DNA from: Amoebidium appalachense
Taxonomy: Eukaryota > Ichthyosporea
Direction of reading: 5' to 3'
Assembly: GCA_963693365.1 (NCBI GenBank)
Contig: CAVNZM010000009.1
Coordinates: 4,402,001-4,466,000 of the forward strand
Length of the DNA stretch: 64,000 bases
In this document: piece after piece, positions 39,227-54,038 of the stretch
Numbering within the stretch: the first letter of the stretch is position 1
How the letters are laid out: each line of letters opens with the position of its first letter
Program-made: the position numbers and the translations under genes
Notes under the pieces: generated by a model
Database searches by the model: none
What the model saw: only the letters and a program-made list of their open reading frames with translations
Told to the model about the DNA's origin: nothing

Positions 39227-39732
39227 GGGGGGGGGGAGGGGCAGGGGCAGGGGTATTGGTTGGTTGGTTGGGGGGGGGAGGGGGGGTTTTGGGGGGAATT
39301 CAATTTGCATGACTTCTCAATATTATGTATGCTCCATGAGTCTCGAGGCTAACCTGGAGCCGCAGTGGGAAAGAGGGGTTGGGGGTGGGGTGGGGTGGGG
39401 TGAATTGGTGGGGTGGTGGTGCCACGTGGTGTTGGACGGGTTTGTATATCTATATAGCTAGAGGAGTGGAGGTATTTTTTCCGGGGGGGGGGGGGGGGGG
39501 GGGGGAGGGGGGTCACTGAGGGGTGCAAGGGGGGCTCTTTTTTTTCGATTGAGACTTTCTGGAGATTCGCCGACCGTTCCAGAAAGTGGTGCTTGATGTG
39601 CACGCGCTAATTAAAAGTGTGAAAAATCTAGCTCGGTGCCGGGGGATACGATCTGTGGAGCTGATGGGGGTTGGTGGTGGTGGCGGCGGCGGTGGTGGTG
39701 GTGGTGGTGCCGGGGGGGGGGGGGGGGGGGGG

Positions 39733-39766
<34 letters not shown>

Positions 39767-39834
39767 GGGGGGGGGGGGAGGCTGGATAAAACGTTAACCA
39801 CCTTCACTAGCCAACTAACCGTTGGCAACTAGAG

Positions 39835-39911
<77 letters not shown>

Positions 39912-40056
39912 TGGGCTCTCTCTCCTTTTTTGTTGGGGGGGGGGGGGGGGGGGGGGGGGGATCATTTAGTAAGCTATATGGTGCACAATTGAGGGGAGAG
40001 GTGGGTTTTCTTTCTTTTTTTTTTTTGTTTGGGGGGGGGGGGGGGGGGGGGGGGGG

Positions 40057-40101
<45 letters not shown>

Positions 40102-40362
40102 CTCAGCGCTGAAGTTTGAGGACGCTCTGAATAACTTCGTACGGCACATGACATTGTCCTTTTGCTTTGCCGAGAGTTCTTGAGGCGGGGTGGGTGGGTG
40201 GGTGGGTTGGGGGAGGGGGGGGGAAGGGGGGGTTGGGGGGAGGGGGGAGGGGGCTCAGGGTGTTTGACTTCTCAAAGCTTATATGCTCCATGAGCTTCAC
40301 CTGGAGCCTCTGACGCTGAGGGGGTTGGGGGTGGGGTAGGGTGAGGTGTTGTGTGTGTGTGT

Positions 40363-40395
<33 letters not shown>

Positions 40396-40610
40396 GGGGG
40401 TAGATCTATTGAGGAGTGCAATTTTTTTTATTTTTTTGGGGGGGGGGGGGGGGGGGGGGGGTTGCTCTTTTTCGATTTACTCTGCTGATATTGATTGGTC
40501 GACAATTATCCAATATGATGTGCACGTGCTTGAAAGTGTGAAAAATCGGCGGGAATACTATCTTGCAGATTATATGCATGAAGAGCATGGAGCTGATAAT
40601 TGGTGGTGCA
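38682..40610. repeat. Diverged duplicated blocks, roughly 0.9-1.0 kb apart, expanded at G runs
   Basis: The motif pair gtg.tgcacaattga...gagaggtggg, then gaataacttcgtacggcaca...gctttgccgagagctc, occurs at about 38705-38850, 38980-39130 and 39980-40185. Downstream, gacttctcaa...gctccatgag...cctggagcc...gggttgggggtgggg (39311 and 40266) and gtgtgaaaaatc (39617 and 40536) repeat as well. Between these short anchors each copy carries G runs of 20-60 nt at equivalent places. Confidence 0.65.
39835..39908. repeat. (CT)n, about 36 units
   Basis: Pure CT run between two G-rich tracts. Confidence 0.95.
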
Positions 40611-41756
40611 CGTGCAGGTGGTGGCCATGGTGGGGTGATTGGGGTTGTTGGGAGCCTCGGGCGGGAGTTGTGTGGGGGGAAGGGGGCGGGGGGGATTTTA
40701 TGCATACTGCCGTTGAGTCCGGTTGAGTCCGGGAGTGTACTTTGTGATCGAGAGGCAGGTGTGGGTGTTGGCGTGGAGAGGGGGGGGGGGAGGTCGTAAG
40801 TGTACGGTGCGCTAGTGAGCGATTTCGAACACGCATACTATATTGCACCATTTTTCACGTGCACACATTTGGAAAGGTTAATCATAAGATAGGATTGCGA
40901 GCTGTGTGTTTGTGTGATTATGTGTGTGTGGGGGGAGGGAGGGAGGGAGGGGGGGTTTGGATTCGGAGGAAGGCGGGGAAATCTGGAGGATTTCTGAACC
41001 GGAGAGGGGAGAAGGCACGGGTATTAGGCTATTATGGAGAAGCTCAAGGACCAACACACAATTTCATCCAGTGTTGAAATAACATACAAACTTTATAACA
41101 CTTTCGCTATTTCCTTGTCCAGCAAGGGGTGGTTAGCAGCAGAAACGTGTGTACATGTAGTACCTGTGCCAAGCTCGGTATTGTGGCTAAGCATTAAGAC
41201 AGTGAAGAAGGTGCATGAAGAAGGTGCATGTGCAGTCGTGGTCAAGGGAGAAAAACAAGAAAACGCCCTTCCCAACATCAACACAGAACACACAACGTGG
41301 TTCACAATTCCATGAAAAGGCACAACCACACGCCTCACAAGAACAACACAGTTCACGCCCACATTGTTTTACTGGTTTAAAGATAGAAAATAATGAAAAC
41401 TACACCTATCGATGCTTGTTTCCTACTGGTAAAACTCTTTACGAACATTACGAATAATCATGGTGCTTTCGGTTTGTGATGTGTGTTTCTTTGTACAGTT
41501 CGTTCCTTCTATACAGCCTGTCTTTTCTTTTGTGTGTGTCTAAGTGTGAGGAGGAGGAGGAGAGGTGGGGGGGGGGGGGGGGGGGGGGGGGGGCGTGTGA
41601 TTTTAGGCCTGCAAATTTGTGTTTGCGCATGCGCACATGCGTGTGTGGCTGTGCGAGTCGGCTTCACATCCTTCATAGTATGCAAATTTCTTGAAAGAGG
41701 TGGGAAGGAAAAAAACACACAGACAAACAAGAAAAATACGAGACAAAAACACCGTT
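40611..41756. other. Unique spacer downstream of the cyclin gene
   Basis: Little low complexity beyond G-rich patches at 40675-40800 and 40930-40960 and a 24-nt G run at 41570-41593. No gene was recognised. Confidence 0.5.
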
Positions 41757-43161
41757 CTATACATTCTGCGTTACAGTCGCCTTTGCGGAGGAAATCCCAA
41801 ACCCTCCCTTCCCATTCGTCGCACCGGTGGCCGCCAAAGCCAGCCGTGGAGGTTTGTTCCTTTTCCCGCCCAACCCACCGGGCGCGTTCCACGTCGCCTG
41901 GGCCAATCGCGTTTCCGAAAGCGCAACAATGAGGCCATGTTCATCTTCGCATCCGCTCTCCTGCGACGAGTAGTGAGGACTGGGAGAGCTGCTGGAATCG
42001 TCCGCTGCGTCCGTTCCCCTAAACACGTGCGCTTCACGTGATATGCCCGCCCCCGAAGTGAATTTGTCGTTCGCACCTTTCGAAACATCCAACACCGTCT
42101 TCGCCGCTTGCTCTCCCACGACAAGGCTGGTTTTCGGCGGGGAAGCAAGATTTTTCGTCAACTCTCTACGTTGATCCGATATTGATTCCTGGCCATGGTG
42201 CATCATGTACCCTTCGTTCGGCTTCGCGTGCACGTGCGCGGGCATAGATGAAGTGGCCGTTTTCACTGCCTGGGGAGGCGTCCAGAACTCATCCCCCTTA
42301 ATATCCGCGAAGTTAAGGTTGACCGGGTGCCCGTACAGCTTCTCCACCACGGAGAGCACATTCGCCAAGTCTGCCTCCGTGACGTTAAGGCGGTAGGAGA
42401 TGGCATCGAGAAATTGCTCCTCCATGTTGTTCAAGGTTGCCGCCGGCATCTTTGAAACGCTGGCCCATGCCTTATTGTTGTACGGCCTGTCCCGGTGAAA
42501 TTTTGCAGCCGTCATAAGCCCCATGGTGAGAAGCCGCTTGGCGTCCGACGAGTGGCCGGCGTCCGGAAACTTCTCCCTCAGCCTCTCCAGATACACAATA
42601 CCCGACAACATTACAAAAACATCGGTTTCGAGGTGCTCCACCAGCTTGACAACATACGTGAAAAGGAAATCCGTGCGGTATTGTTCGGACCGGTCCCACA
42701 CTGCGCGCACGTACCGGACCACTGCGTGCAACAGATTGTCCGTGACGGCCATTTCCTCCAGCGTAGCAACCGGAACCGATGAGAGAGGGAGGAGAACCAT
42801 GCGAGGATGGCCATTGAGGCTCAGGTGGTCGGCCCAGTTACCCGTCGGGCCGGGCCGGGCATTTTGGGCCTTGTACGGGATTGCGCCATATGACAACTCC
42901 GCAGACCGGCTCCGGACATATGCCGGAACTTGCTGGGCGTCTTTGCTTGGGGTCACAATCCCCGAGGGGAAAGACGCAGAATGCAGCTGTGGTTTTTTCA
43001 CTGGCCCCGGGGTGTCGGAGGAAGGGAGCGGAGAGGAAGCAGAGAAGTGCTCGGTAGTTGGGTGTGGATGTGAGTGCGTGCGCGAAAGCGCACGTGCTCT
43101 TGAGTGGAGCGGCTCGTTGGCCCTACGGCCCGGCCAGCATACAGTGGTGTCGACCCGTTGC
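41757..43161 (-). CDS. PHO80/PCL-type cyclin
   Basis: A single long exon ending in TAA. The cyclin box is clear: TDFLFTYVVKLVEHLETDVF, then MLSGIVYLERL, LLTMGLMTAAKFHRDRPYNN, KAWASVSKM and LNNMEEQFLDAISYRLNV. This is the layout of PHO80/PCL and cyclin-Y-like proteins, which activate CDK5/PHO85-class kinases. The long Ser/Thr-rich C-terminal tail suits regulation by phosphorylation. The first in-frame ATG is 42800-42798 (347 residues). The frame is open further upstream to a possible acceptor at 43162-43163 (cacgtgtttag), so an upstream exon may add about 120 residues. A candidate upstream exon at 43802-43871 does not give a matching frame. Confidence 0.8.
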
Positions 43162-43801
43162 CTAAACACGTGGATGAGGTAGAAAGGGGAAAGGAAATGT
43201 AACGAATAGTGTCCCGGGTGTGAACAATGCCGCGGGCGTTTATGGGGCTTGGCCCGAGATTCCGATCACCTTGGCCTCCATTTCCCTTCCGCGAAACAGC
43301 CCACGATGACAGATGCTGTGTGCGTGGTACGGCACCAATTAGAAAAATTGCCTGCTTTAACTCGGCCTTTGCAGAAGGCAGTCACACATCAAATTACCTT
43401 TCTCGAATACTTTCTTTTCGCAATGCACCGTGTCATGCTTGGGAAAAAGGAATAATCAGCTTTCTCTTTCAAAAATATTGCGCAGCACGAGGCAAACCCC
43501 CATGGCTCTTTGCACCAACCTTGGCCTGTGGGTCTCAGACTTTCTTTTGGTTTTACATTTTTACTAGCATACAGCACATGCATCACCATAACACCTGGTT
43601 ACAGCAACCCTTTAAGCGCACAGACGTGCTTAGAAGTTCTTCGTTTGCAAACAGAACAGAAAAGCAAAAGCGTGGCGAAAGCACTCTTTAAACCACGTGC
43701 ATAAAGAACGTGATCGTTAAACGAGAGGGAGGGAAAAAGCAGACTCGACTTGACTCTCTACAAACAGGCGAAAGAGAGAGAGAGAGCCAGAGGCACTCAC
43801 C

Positions 43802-43871
43802 ATGAAGGCGTTGCCGAAACGGCCGCGAGCGTTCAGCGAATTTTTCTTGTTCTCCTGGCTCTCCCTCGCCT
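43802..43871 (-). other. Possible 5' (untranslated) exon before the cyclin gene
   Basis: On the minus strand a GC-rich stretch ends at ttcatg|gtgagtg, a good donor, and follows a possible acceptor (tttccgtgtaag). Joined to 43161 it does not continue the cyclin frame from an ATG, so it is at best leader sequence. Confidence 0.25.
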
Positions 43872-45403
43872 TACACGGAAAGGATACGTGAAAGAGTGGC
43901 GAAACACGTAAATTATGACCTCTCTGTTCTATTTAATAAGCTACACACATCAGTTGGGGTGAATGTGGTGGCTGGCTGCTTTCAGCTTGTGTTTTGGTGA
44001 CTCCTTACACAACCGCCACTCAAGAACCCAACAACTTGCAGCGGGGGGCGGGGTGGGGGTATTATCAATTCACAACGGAAAGAAAATACCGCTAGATAAA
44101 ACAACATCTAAACTACTCACACAGATATCTGTGAGGAACAGAGAGCATGCGAGCCTGGGCGAGAAAAAACTTGCACGGCCCTCGAACACACAGTGTGTTT
44201 AGGTTTTCCTGCCCACGCAAAATGGTTCGGTGCAGAAGGCGGGGAAACTATTTTATATGAATCCACCAAAGCCCCGCGCGCCAATCATTCCCAGGGTTCG
44301 CAGCAGGAACCAGGCTTGCGTGATATTAAACGAATTGAAACGGTTGTAGGAAATCGGATTCTTGACCCCCGGCGACCTGGTCACCTGAGTCAGCGCCGCG
44401 TGACCTGCGCATGCTTCAGTTTTATAAATGGTTTGTATTTCTCAGTGGCAAAAAGATTATTGTTGTGTCTTCCAAGCAATAAATATATCAAACTAAGTGG
44501 AGAAAAAGAGTTGTAATCCTCTACGAAACACATGCAGTAGGTAACGTACACATAATGCAAATCTAGATCTTTGCAAGTTGAAAGTTTGGCCCTGCCGCAC
44601 AGCTGATTAGAGCTAAGTAACCAATCACATCTGTCAGTCCGTTGGAATGATTCACCGTCACATGTCCGCACATTCCTAAGCCAAGAGATATGAAAGTTTG
44701 TCTGTGTCTGCATTGATGGACCACAAAACCTCAAAAGCGCATATGAATTAAAATATTGATAAATAAGTTACTAACTTTTAACGTGAATGCAAGTTCAACC
44801 AACAGGCGATAAAGCCAGGTTGAGTATTGATGGGGACCATTTTGTGTCTGGGTGGGGGGGCCATGCAAATTCGAACGTGAATAAGCCAATCAAATTTGCT
44901 ACGTTCGGACAGTTACACAATAGTCGACATTCCAGGGCTACTGTTATTTTTCAACCAGCTGTGACATTTGCTGTTTACTCCATTTGTACGTTGGATATAG
45001 TGTAGATATAACAAAAAACATGTCTGGGAAATATTGCAGGTGCTCTTTTTTTCTCTTCTTCCCTGATGCGTGCACAATCTACGGTACTGCAAAATCACCC
45101 CAACACTCGCCGGAATTTCCCCCCCATACTTCCGCCAATTAGATTTCACCATTTCTTCCCATATAAAGTAGCCATAAGTCCACAACATAAAAAAAAAACA
45201 AGCCATTTCATTGGTTTCCACACACACAACTGACCTGGCACATTCTGTAGTAACGTGTACACGTTGTTTTATTGCCATCACCATGGGCACCATATCCGTG
45301 CACACGTGTACATGTATATGTGGGTCCACGAATCATTAACACTGGGCCATGGTGACAAAAGTGCCTTTTTCCGATGTTTGGCGCTGTACACTACATAAGT
45401 GGC

Positions 45404-45470
45404 TGCGTTCCCACTGCGTGGGAATGGGAATCCGATACCATTTATGGAATCGGATTCCCGCGACATTGGA
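45404..45470. repeat. Hairpin repeat (ttcccactgcgtgggaa family), copy 1
   Basis: ggctgcgttcccactgcgtg starts a palindromic segment, followed by gggaatccgat ... atcggattccc, a second hairpin. A homologous, inverted copy lies at about 46540-46605, and a weaker one at 46150-46250. Confidence 0.65.
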
Positions 45471-46504
45471 TTGGCGGCGCGGGCCCGGACCCGGCCCGGC
45501 CCGCCGTTCTACACGCTGAACCCTTGTTAGCCCCAAAAAGTGACCTTTAGATCCATGCGCAGCTGCCTTATATAGTATGATCTGAAACTTTTGTCCAATG
45601 AAAATCGTTATCGCTCCCAATTTTGTCCAATTGGAAAGTGACTTTCGGGCCAAAAAGCTACCTAATCGGATCGCTAAAACGGTTTGGGTCTCTGCACGGT
45701 AGTATACCCGTGACTATTGAACCGGCCCGTATGAAAGGGATAGATATACGCGGCAGCGTTTTGATTCCTTTGCCAACTTCATGCCGAGTGAAGGGAGTAC
45801 TTGCTTGTGTACTTACCCCCCCCAAATGAAAATTTTTGTGTTTTTCAATTTAAAGGTTTGGGCATTTCAGGGGCTGAACATTAGCATATATATGAATGAC
45901 AGTGTATGCGCGCAGCGTGCATGCTTTGGTGTCATCGATTGCATGATCATCAACGTTAACATATATCCGGTTTATTTTGTTGTATAAGCTATCTCTAATA
46001 TATAGTAAGCTATGAAGCCCAAATACGGAACGACACCCCTCAAACAACAGTTCTTTCCATCAAAGAGCACCCCTATTTCTGGTGTTATCTCTGATCCACA
46101 CCCGCGCCGCTATCTGCATGCGGAGCTTATGCCCCAGTAAATTCTGCCCAGATGGCTGTTCCCATTGCGCGGTAATTCATTAGATTTTTATTAAAATTTC
46201 CTTTTTCGGATAATGATGATTCCCAAGACGTGGGAATTATTAACCGCGGCAGAGAGGGCCCGTACCCATCGGGATAATAAAACCGACCAGCACTGCAGCA
46301 GCCGCGAACGTTCGCAAAGCCTGTTTTTTTTTTTTTCGCTACAGGAAACGTAAGAGCGTGCTTACCATCTTCACTTTTTTCTTCCTTTATTTTCGGTTCC
46401 CCCTTTTTAAAATAATTTTTTATGGGGAGAAAAAGCGGAGCGAGAATAAGAAAACCTGCGCGGTTGCTACCAAAGGCGTGGCCGGGGCGGCTTGCGCGCG
46501 TCAG

Positions 46505-46605
46505 GAATACCGAATGACATTTGATTCCCACATTCCAGGAATCCCCGGGATTCCCGCGGGATTCGGAATATCGATTCCCACGCAGTGGGAATGCAGCCAG
46601 TGGCG
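46505..46605. repeat. Hairpin repeat family, copy 2 (inverted)
   Basis: Contains ttcccacgcagtgggaatgc, the complement of the copy 1 core, then gggattcccgcgggattcgg. Preceded by further ggaatcccc/ggattccc palindromes. Confidence 0.6.
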
Positions 46606-46612
46606 GAGGTTT

Positions 46613-46674
46613 GTACATGTCACACGGCCATCTAGAAACACCGGTGTTTCTAGCCAGTGGCCGTGTACATGTAC
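46613..46674. repeat. 62-bp near-perfect hairpin
   Basis: gtacatgt.acacggcca..tagaaacacc is followed at once by its complement, with small mismatches near tctag/gccag. It stands alone immediately after hairpin copy 2. Confidence 0.8.
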
Positions 46675-47280
46675 AAGCTTCAAGATGGTACCGGTTGTTA
46701 AAGATCGGTTGACCTTTATAATGCTGACGCGCTGGCCGGCGGAGACCTTATGTCATGCTTGCGCAAGCTCGTTCTACCAGTCGCCCACTGCTGGGAGTGA
46801 GCAGTTGTTGCCGCAGGTCTGGCCAGGACAAATACATAGAGCTTCTCACTGGAGATTCCATTTTTTTTCTTTTATTTGTGCACAGAACGCGGCAACCAGC
46901 AGAGGTTAGACGTGTATCTTTTCCGTAACTTACGCACTTACTTGAGGTTGCCGTCAGGTGGATTTAAAGCAAAGCGTTATAGGACTCATGAATTTCAGCT
47001 ATTAGTGTTAGGATGGTAGAAGTTTGCGGATTGGGGACTGGGGATCCGTTCAGGGCCACGCAAACTTTAGAAGGTAACTTGGAGCATACCGAGTAGAGCA
47101 ATTGAGTAGAGCCCTGAGTTGTGCCCTTACCAGCATTTCATGTTACAAAATGCTGAGCCTAGCTCGACCTCCTAGTCAGATGCAAGCCGGTTACCATTCT
47201 CAATTTAGCAATTTCAGCCGCGGTCTCAGCGTCACGAAAGTGGTTCTTGTTCTGACACAATGATTCGGGAGAAGTGTCCC

Positions 47281-49200
<1,920 letters not shown>

Positions 49201-49444
49201 AACTTCCTATACATCTTCCCAACACAACTCGACACCACGAAAGCCTTCCTGCCCACATTTGTGGCTCTGCAATCTCTTGAGCTATCCTTCAGTGCTGTAC
49301 CCTCACGGTGGCCTCTAAGTCTGGGTCACCAGGTTTTGGTTTGTCTTAGATTGCGATCCAACTTGTTAGTGCTATGTTCCTTTATGAAACACTCATTTAG
49401 CAGCCCCCCCCCCCCCCTCCCCCCTCCCCCCCACCCTTTCCTCC

Positions 49445-49520
49445 CATGTTCAAGTGGCGAAGCAGTGTTGAAGCAGTATCTGAGTTGGATTTCGTCGACG
49501 AGGTGTTCGGGTGTCTCGGT
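49445..49520 (+). repeat. Fragment of the CTR 5' region
   Basis: atgttcaagtg...cagtatctgagttgga.ttcgt.gacgaggtg matches the variant at 63890-63945. A piece of the CTR upstream half without the usual 3' part. Confidence 0.55.
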
Positions 49521-49697
49521 ATGTGTAGATGTATGTGTGACGTGTGAAACTGTGTGTGTGTGTGTGTGTGTGACGTGTGTGTGTGTGTGTGTGTGTGTTT
49601 GTTCCCTTTTCCGTATCTCCCGATCCCCCCCCCCCCCCCCCCCCCCCCCCCAAACAAAAAAAAATAAATGAATAAATAAAAGAAAAGAAAAGAACAA

Positions 49698-49765
<68 letters not shown>

Positions 49766-50073
49766 ACACAGAAAAAAAAATAAAAAATCGTAAAGGCTTA
49801 TAAAGCTACTTCATTTAAAGTCCCTTTCTGATCCTCGGTCTGTGTCTTTCGACACAGAAACCCCATCTACAAAGAAATTCGAATTATTCCTTCTCGTGGC
49901 AGTGTTTACCGTACTGGCATGTGTAGTGTGTATTCCCTGTGATGTAGTGCATGCAGGTGCACGAACACACCGGGCACACAACACAATTGCCGCTCGCGTG
50001 CACCATTATGACATGTGTACCAACACTCAACCACCCACGTATATGTATATACACACCACACCACACCACACCA

Positions 50074-50115
<42 letters not shown>

Positions 50116-50321
50116 CATAATATACCTACAGACCTGCACTTTAACACGCACGTGCACCTGTACACAGTCTAACTGGAAAAGCAAAAAAACGGTCGGCTAT
50201 TTAATCATCGGCTTTGCCACATGCACCTCCCCACCGCCCCCACGGCATCGAACACTTGCATGTGCACAAGTCGTTACATAGCCCACTGAGCCCAGGCCCT
50301 GAGGGGTTGGGCAACCATAAT

Positions 50322-50363
<42 letters not shown>

Positions 50364-50713
50364 GCCACACAACAACACCCGCCACACAACAACAACAGCA
50401 ACAACAACCACCACCACCCATAAATGAGGCATACTCTTTGTGTGAAGTTGCAATCTGCGTTTAGCTATAGTTGTCCGTCATGGATGCATGTGTAGTTCTA
50501 CCTTCGACTGCAACTCTTTCTACCCCCCTCCCCCCTCCCCCCCCTAACACCAAACCTCCCAACACACACAAACAACCACACCCACCCACCCACACTCTCC
50601 CACACTGCCACACATCTTAGAATTCGTTACCACACACACTTGCACATACGGACAAAAGTGTGTGTGCCCGTCGCGCACACACACGGGGCCACATGCGCGC
50701 CCGCAAGGCGCAT

Positions 50714-50796
<83 letters not shown>

Positions 50797-50824
50797 CACA
50801 CTCACACGCACACGCACACACACT

Positions 50825-50918
<94 letters not shown>

Positions 50919-50935
50919 TACACAGGTAAACGTGT
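49521..50935. repeat. GT, C, CA tracts with short unique pieces
   Basis: GT 49550-49597; C run 49626-49651; (CA)n 49700-49768; (CA)n 50073-50111; C run 50326-50361 followed by (CAA)n; (CA)n 50714-50915 interrupted near 50795-50830. 49790-50060 and 50420-50520 are ordinary sequence without a gene. Confidence 0.85.
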
Positions 50936-51527
50936 GTGTGTGCGTGCTGTGTGTGTATGTGTTGATGCCACACAGTTATGATACGGGCGTGCATATTCGT
51001 GTGTGATAGAGTGTGGGTGGGTACCGAGTCCGAGATTCAAGAGTGGATGTGTGGACGCGCAGGGAGCGGTTACGGGTGCAGGTGTCTAGACCTGCGTACC
51101 GTTCGTGAGCGCTACTTTATGTGTAACTCGCACGTGTGACGTACAGGCACAGGGAGAAAGATGTTTTTCGTTTAGCCAGGCTACTTCTCGGAGGCTGACA
51201 GAACCCTTGCACCCAACTGTTTGCGTGCTAACGGGATAAACATCACCTAACTTTCAGGCAGCACGCTACTACACATGCCCTTGGCAATCTACTAGGTTTC
51301 GGGAAGAACTCCGCGAAATCGTTAGCCTGGCTAACTAGAGGGTGAACGTGTTTATAAGTGTGTGTAGTTTTTTCTCTCTGAAGCCGTCTTGCACAAACAT
51401 CGTTAGCATTTCATGCTCCCGAGCATCACAGTTTCCCTTGTTTCTAAATTTTTTGTAGTGTGCAGGACCGCTCATGTTCAACAGGGTCATCAGCCACCCG
51501 TAATGGAACAAGTCGCCAAAAAAAAAT

Positions 51528-51559
<32 letters not shown>

Positions 51560-52080
51560 GGCCGTCTTGTGGCCTTTGCGCTCCTTTGCGCTGCGCAAAA
51601 GTTGCCGCATGTCACTGCGTGACACAAAGCAAATTGCGGCAGATTATTTGGTCGCATTTGATTGGTGTATTCACTTCTTATGTACGAGATAGCATTATAA
51701 AGGTCGACCGATCTTTAACCGTTGTTGTGTCCTAATAGGTATGGGATCTGTGTATTCGCGATCGTGACCATATAACTTGATGATGATTCATGATATGCAT
51801 GGCACGGTGGCAACAAAGCACACACACCTGGAATTTGTGTGCCAGGTAGTAGGTACGCTCGTTGGCACGGTGGTACGTAGGGTGCATGCTTTAAATCTAG
51901 CTAATGTGTTACACATCAGATATGGGCCGATTGCGAGCGTGTTAACGTTCGTGCACGATATCGATGACATTGTGCACATAGCGATGATATACCTACATAA
52001 ACGCATAGTCTCTCAGGCTCTCGGACTCGCCCCTCTCCTCCCCCCTCCCCCCCCCCCCCTCCCCCCCCTGGGCCCGCCCC
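50936..52080. other. Unique sequence with a small TIR-like element
   Basis: Mostly ordinary sequence. Between 51172 and 51338, gtttagccaggctac and cgttagcctggctaac form near-perfect inverted ends about 165 bp apart, suggestive of a small MITE. A/T/A runs lie at 51519-51559. A plus-strand frame at 51777-52085 is unsupported. Confidence 0.5.
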
Positions 52081-52490
52081 TCTAGAATCTCTCTCCGGAG
52101 GCTCCCTCTATCAGCCACCTCCCCCCTCCCCCCCCCCCCCCCTCCCCCCTCCCCCCCCCCCCCCCCCCCCCAACCCCCTCTTCTCCGGAGGCTCTCAACA
52201 GTTTCTCTCTGAAGCTCTCTAATAGCATTTCTCTCTCCCCCTCTCTCTCGCCCCCCCTCCCCCCCCCCCCCCCTCCCCCCTCTCTCTCTCTCTCTCTCAG
52301 ATCTCTTTCTCTCTCTCTGAGTCTGTGTATTTGTTTGCGTGCCAGGCAGCCAGCTGCTGTGCGTCGACTGACGCATATGTGCAAACATGCTTGTGTAGCA
52401 CGTGCACTCGTGGTGTGTGTACATTTACTTGTGTGTGAGGAGAGGGGGAGGGGACCAGAGAGAGAGAAAGAGAGAGAGAGAGGAGAGAGG

Positions 52491-52571
<81 letters not shown>

Positions 52572-52709
52572 GGTCACCGAGAGAGGTAGAGGGAGGGGGG
52601 GGAGAGAGAGAGCGAGGGAGGGAGGGGAAAGGGAGGGAGGGGGGGAGAGAGAGAGCGAGGGAGGGAGGGGAAAGGGAGGGAGGGAGGGAGAGAGCGAGGG
52701 ATGAGAGCT

Positions 52710-52797
<88 letters not shown>

Positions 52798-52964
52798 CTC
52801 ACGAGAGTCAACGGAAAAGAGCGGGATAGAAGAAAGAGTCAGAATTTGCCGCAAAGGTAGAGCTGGAGAGATGTGCCTGGCCGAGGAGAGACCGTGGGAA
52901 TGGGGGAGAAAGTAGTGGGAAGCAGCTCGACAGGGATGGAGGGAGGGAGGGAGGGAGGGACTTA

Positions 52965-53023
<59 letters not shown>

Positions 53024-53184
53024 TCTGACGAAGAGTTGGTGTGGAGCGCGAGAATTGGGTGTCAAAGTTCCGCAAGGAAAACATAGTCATCGATATGCCC
53101 TGGCATGCGACAGGTGCAGGTGAAATTACACTGAGGCATTCCTCCGGAGAAAAAAGGACCCCCCCCCCCTCCCCCCCCTCCCCT

Positions 53185-53215
<31 letters not shown>

Positions 53216-53220
53216 TTCAC
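52020..53220. repeat. C/CT, (GA)n and very long G runs
   Basis: C-rich 52020-52310, GA-rich 52455-52700 with (GA)n 52497-52570, a G run of about 86 nt at 52712-52797 and one of about 55 nt at 52968-53022, and C-rich 53161-53212. The short unique piece 53030-53155 has an open plus frame (ERENWVSKFRKENIVID) that could not be linked to any gene. Confidence 0.85.
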
Positions 53221-53815
53221 CCCTGCGGGAAACGAATCCCCACACCCGAAGATACATACACGCATAACATTTTTTATTGAAAATATATTTACATGAGAGA
53301 TCAGCTTGTCGCAATGTATGTACAAGAGTATCACCGGTTCAACAATATTTGAAAAAGAGGTGTGTGAAAAAGGGCAAATATTAATATAGCAGCAAAAGGC
53401 CTACTACCAATCCAAAGGGGCTTTCATAATAATTTTTTAGTACTTAAATAAGATACACACAACTAAGTTTGCCCTTGGCTATTTTTGGCAGGAGCTGAAT
53501 GTACTAATAGTTTCAAAACCCCTCGGTGACTTGATTTCTTTCAGTCTCCCTCTCCCTCTCTCATGCCCCCTACACTGCATTAATTAATGCTCCATGCATC
53601 GCCTACCATCCTTGAGTTCATACACTACACCACTTTTCTAGAATAAAAGAAACGAATATGTTGGTGTTGGGTGTGTGCTAGGGGAGAAAATTGGAGGAGA
53701 CAGTGTGAGAAGGGCAGGTTAGTGTGTTGGTCGGTGAAGGAAGAAGAGGGGGGGGGGGGGGGGGGAGGGGGGGGGGGGGGGGGGGGGGGCGGGCTATAAA
53801 GCTTACTCTCATCAC

Positions 53816-53965
53816 TCACGGGAAGAATACGTTGTCTAACCAATAATCGGTATCGGACATTGGAATGTTGGGGCATAGCTGCGCACTGAAGGCAAGCCCA
53901 ACCTTTTGCATGTGTTGTAGCTGGGTCTGTGTGTGTGTGTGTTTTGCGTGGGTGTGTGTGCGCAC

Positions 53966-54038
<73 letters not shown>

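Larger units (their letters stand above)
43872..47280. other. Microsatellite-poor island upstream of the cyclin gene
   Basis: About 3.4 kb with almost no simple repeats, unlike the rest of the window. It contains the hairpin family at 45404, 46145 and 46505, the long hairpin at 46613 and CCAAT motifs (for example 44625, 44886 and 45599). No coding sequence could be supported. Confidence 0.6.

Noticed and set aside
43802-43888. Plus-strand peptide MKALPKRPRAFSEFFLF
   Set aside because: The stretch has a better reading as a minus-strand exon edge with a GTGAGT donor. The short plus-strand ORF has no support.
46358-46909. 183-codon plus-strand ORF
   Set aside because: Runs across the hairpin repeats (translated as repeated Gly-Ile-Pro), so it is non-coding repeat sequence.
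51777-52085. 102-codon plus-strand ORF
   Set aside because: Ends in a poly-Pro tract from a C run. No family recognised and no supporting context.
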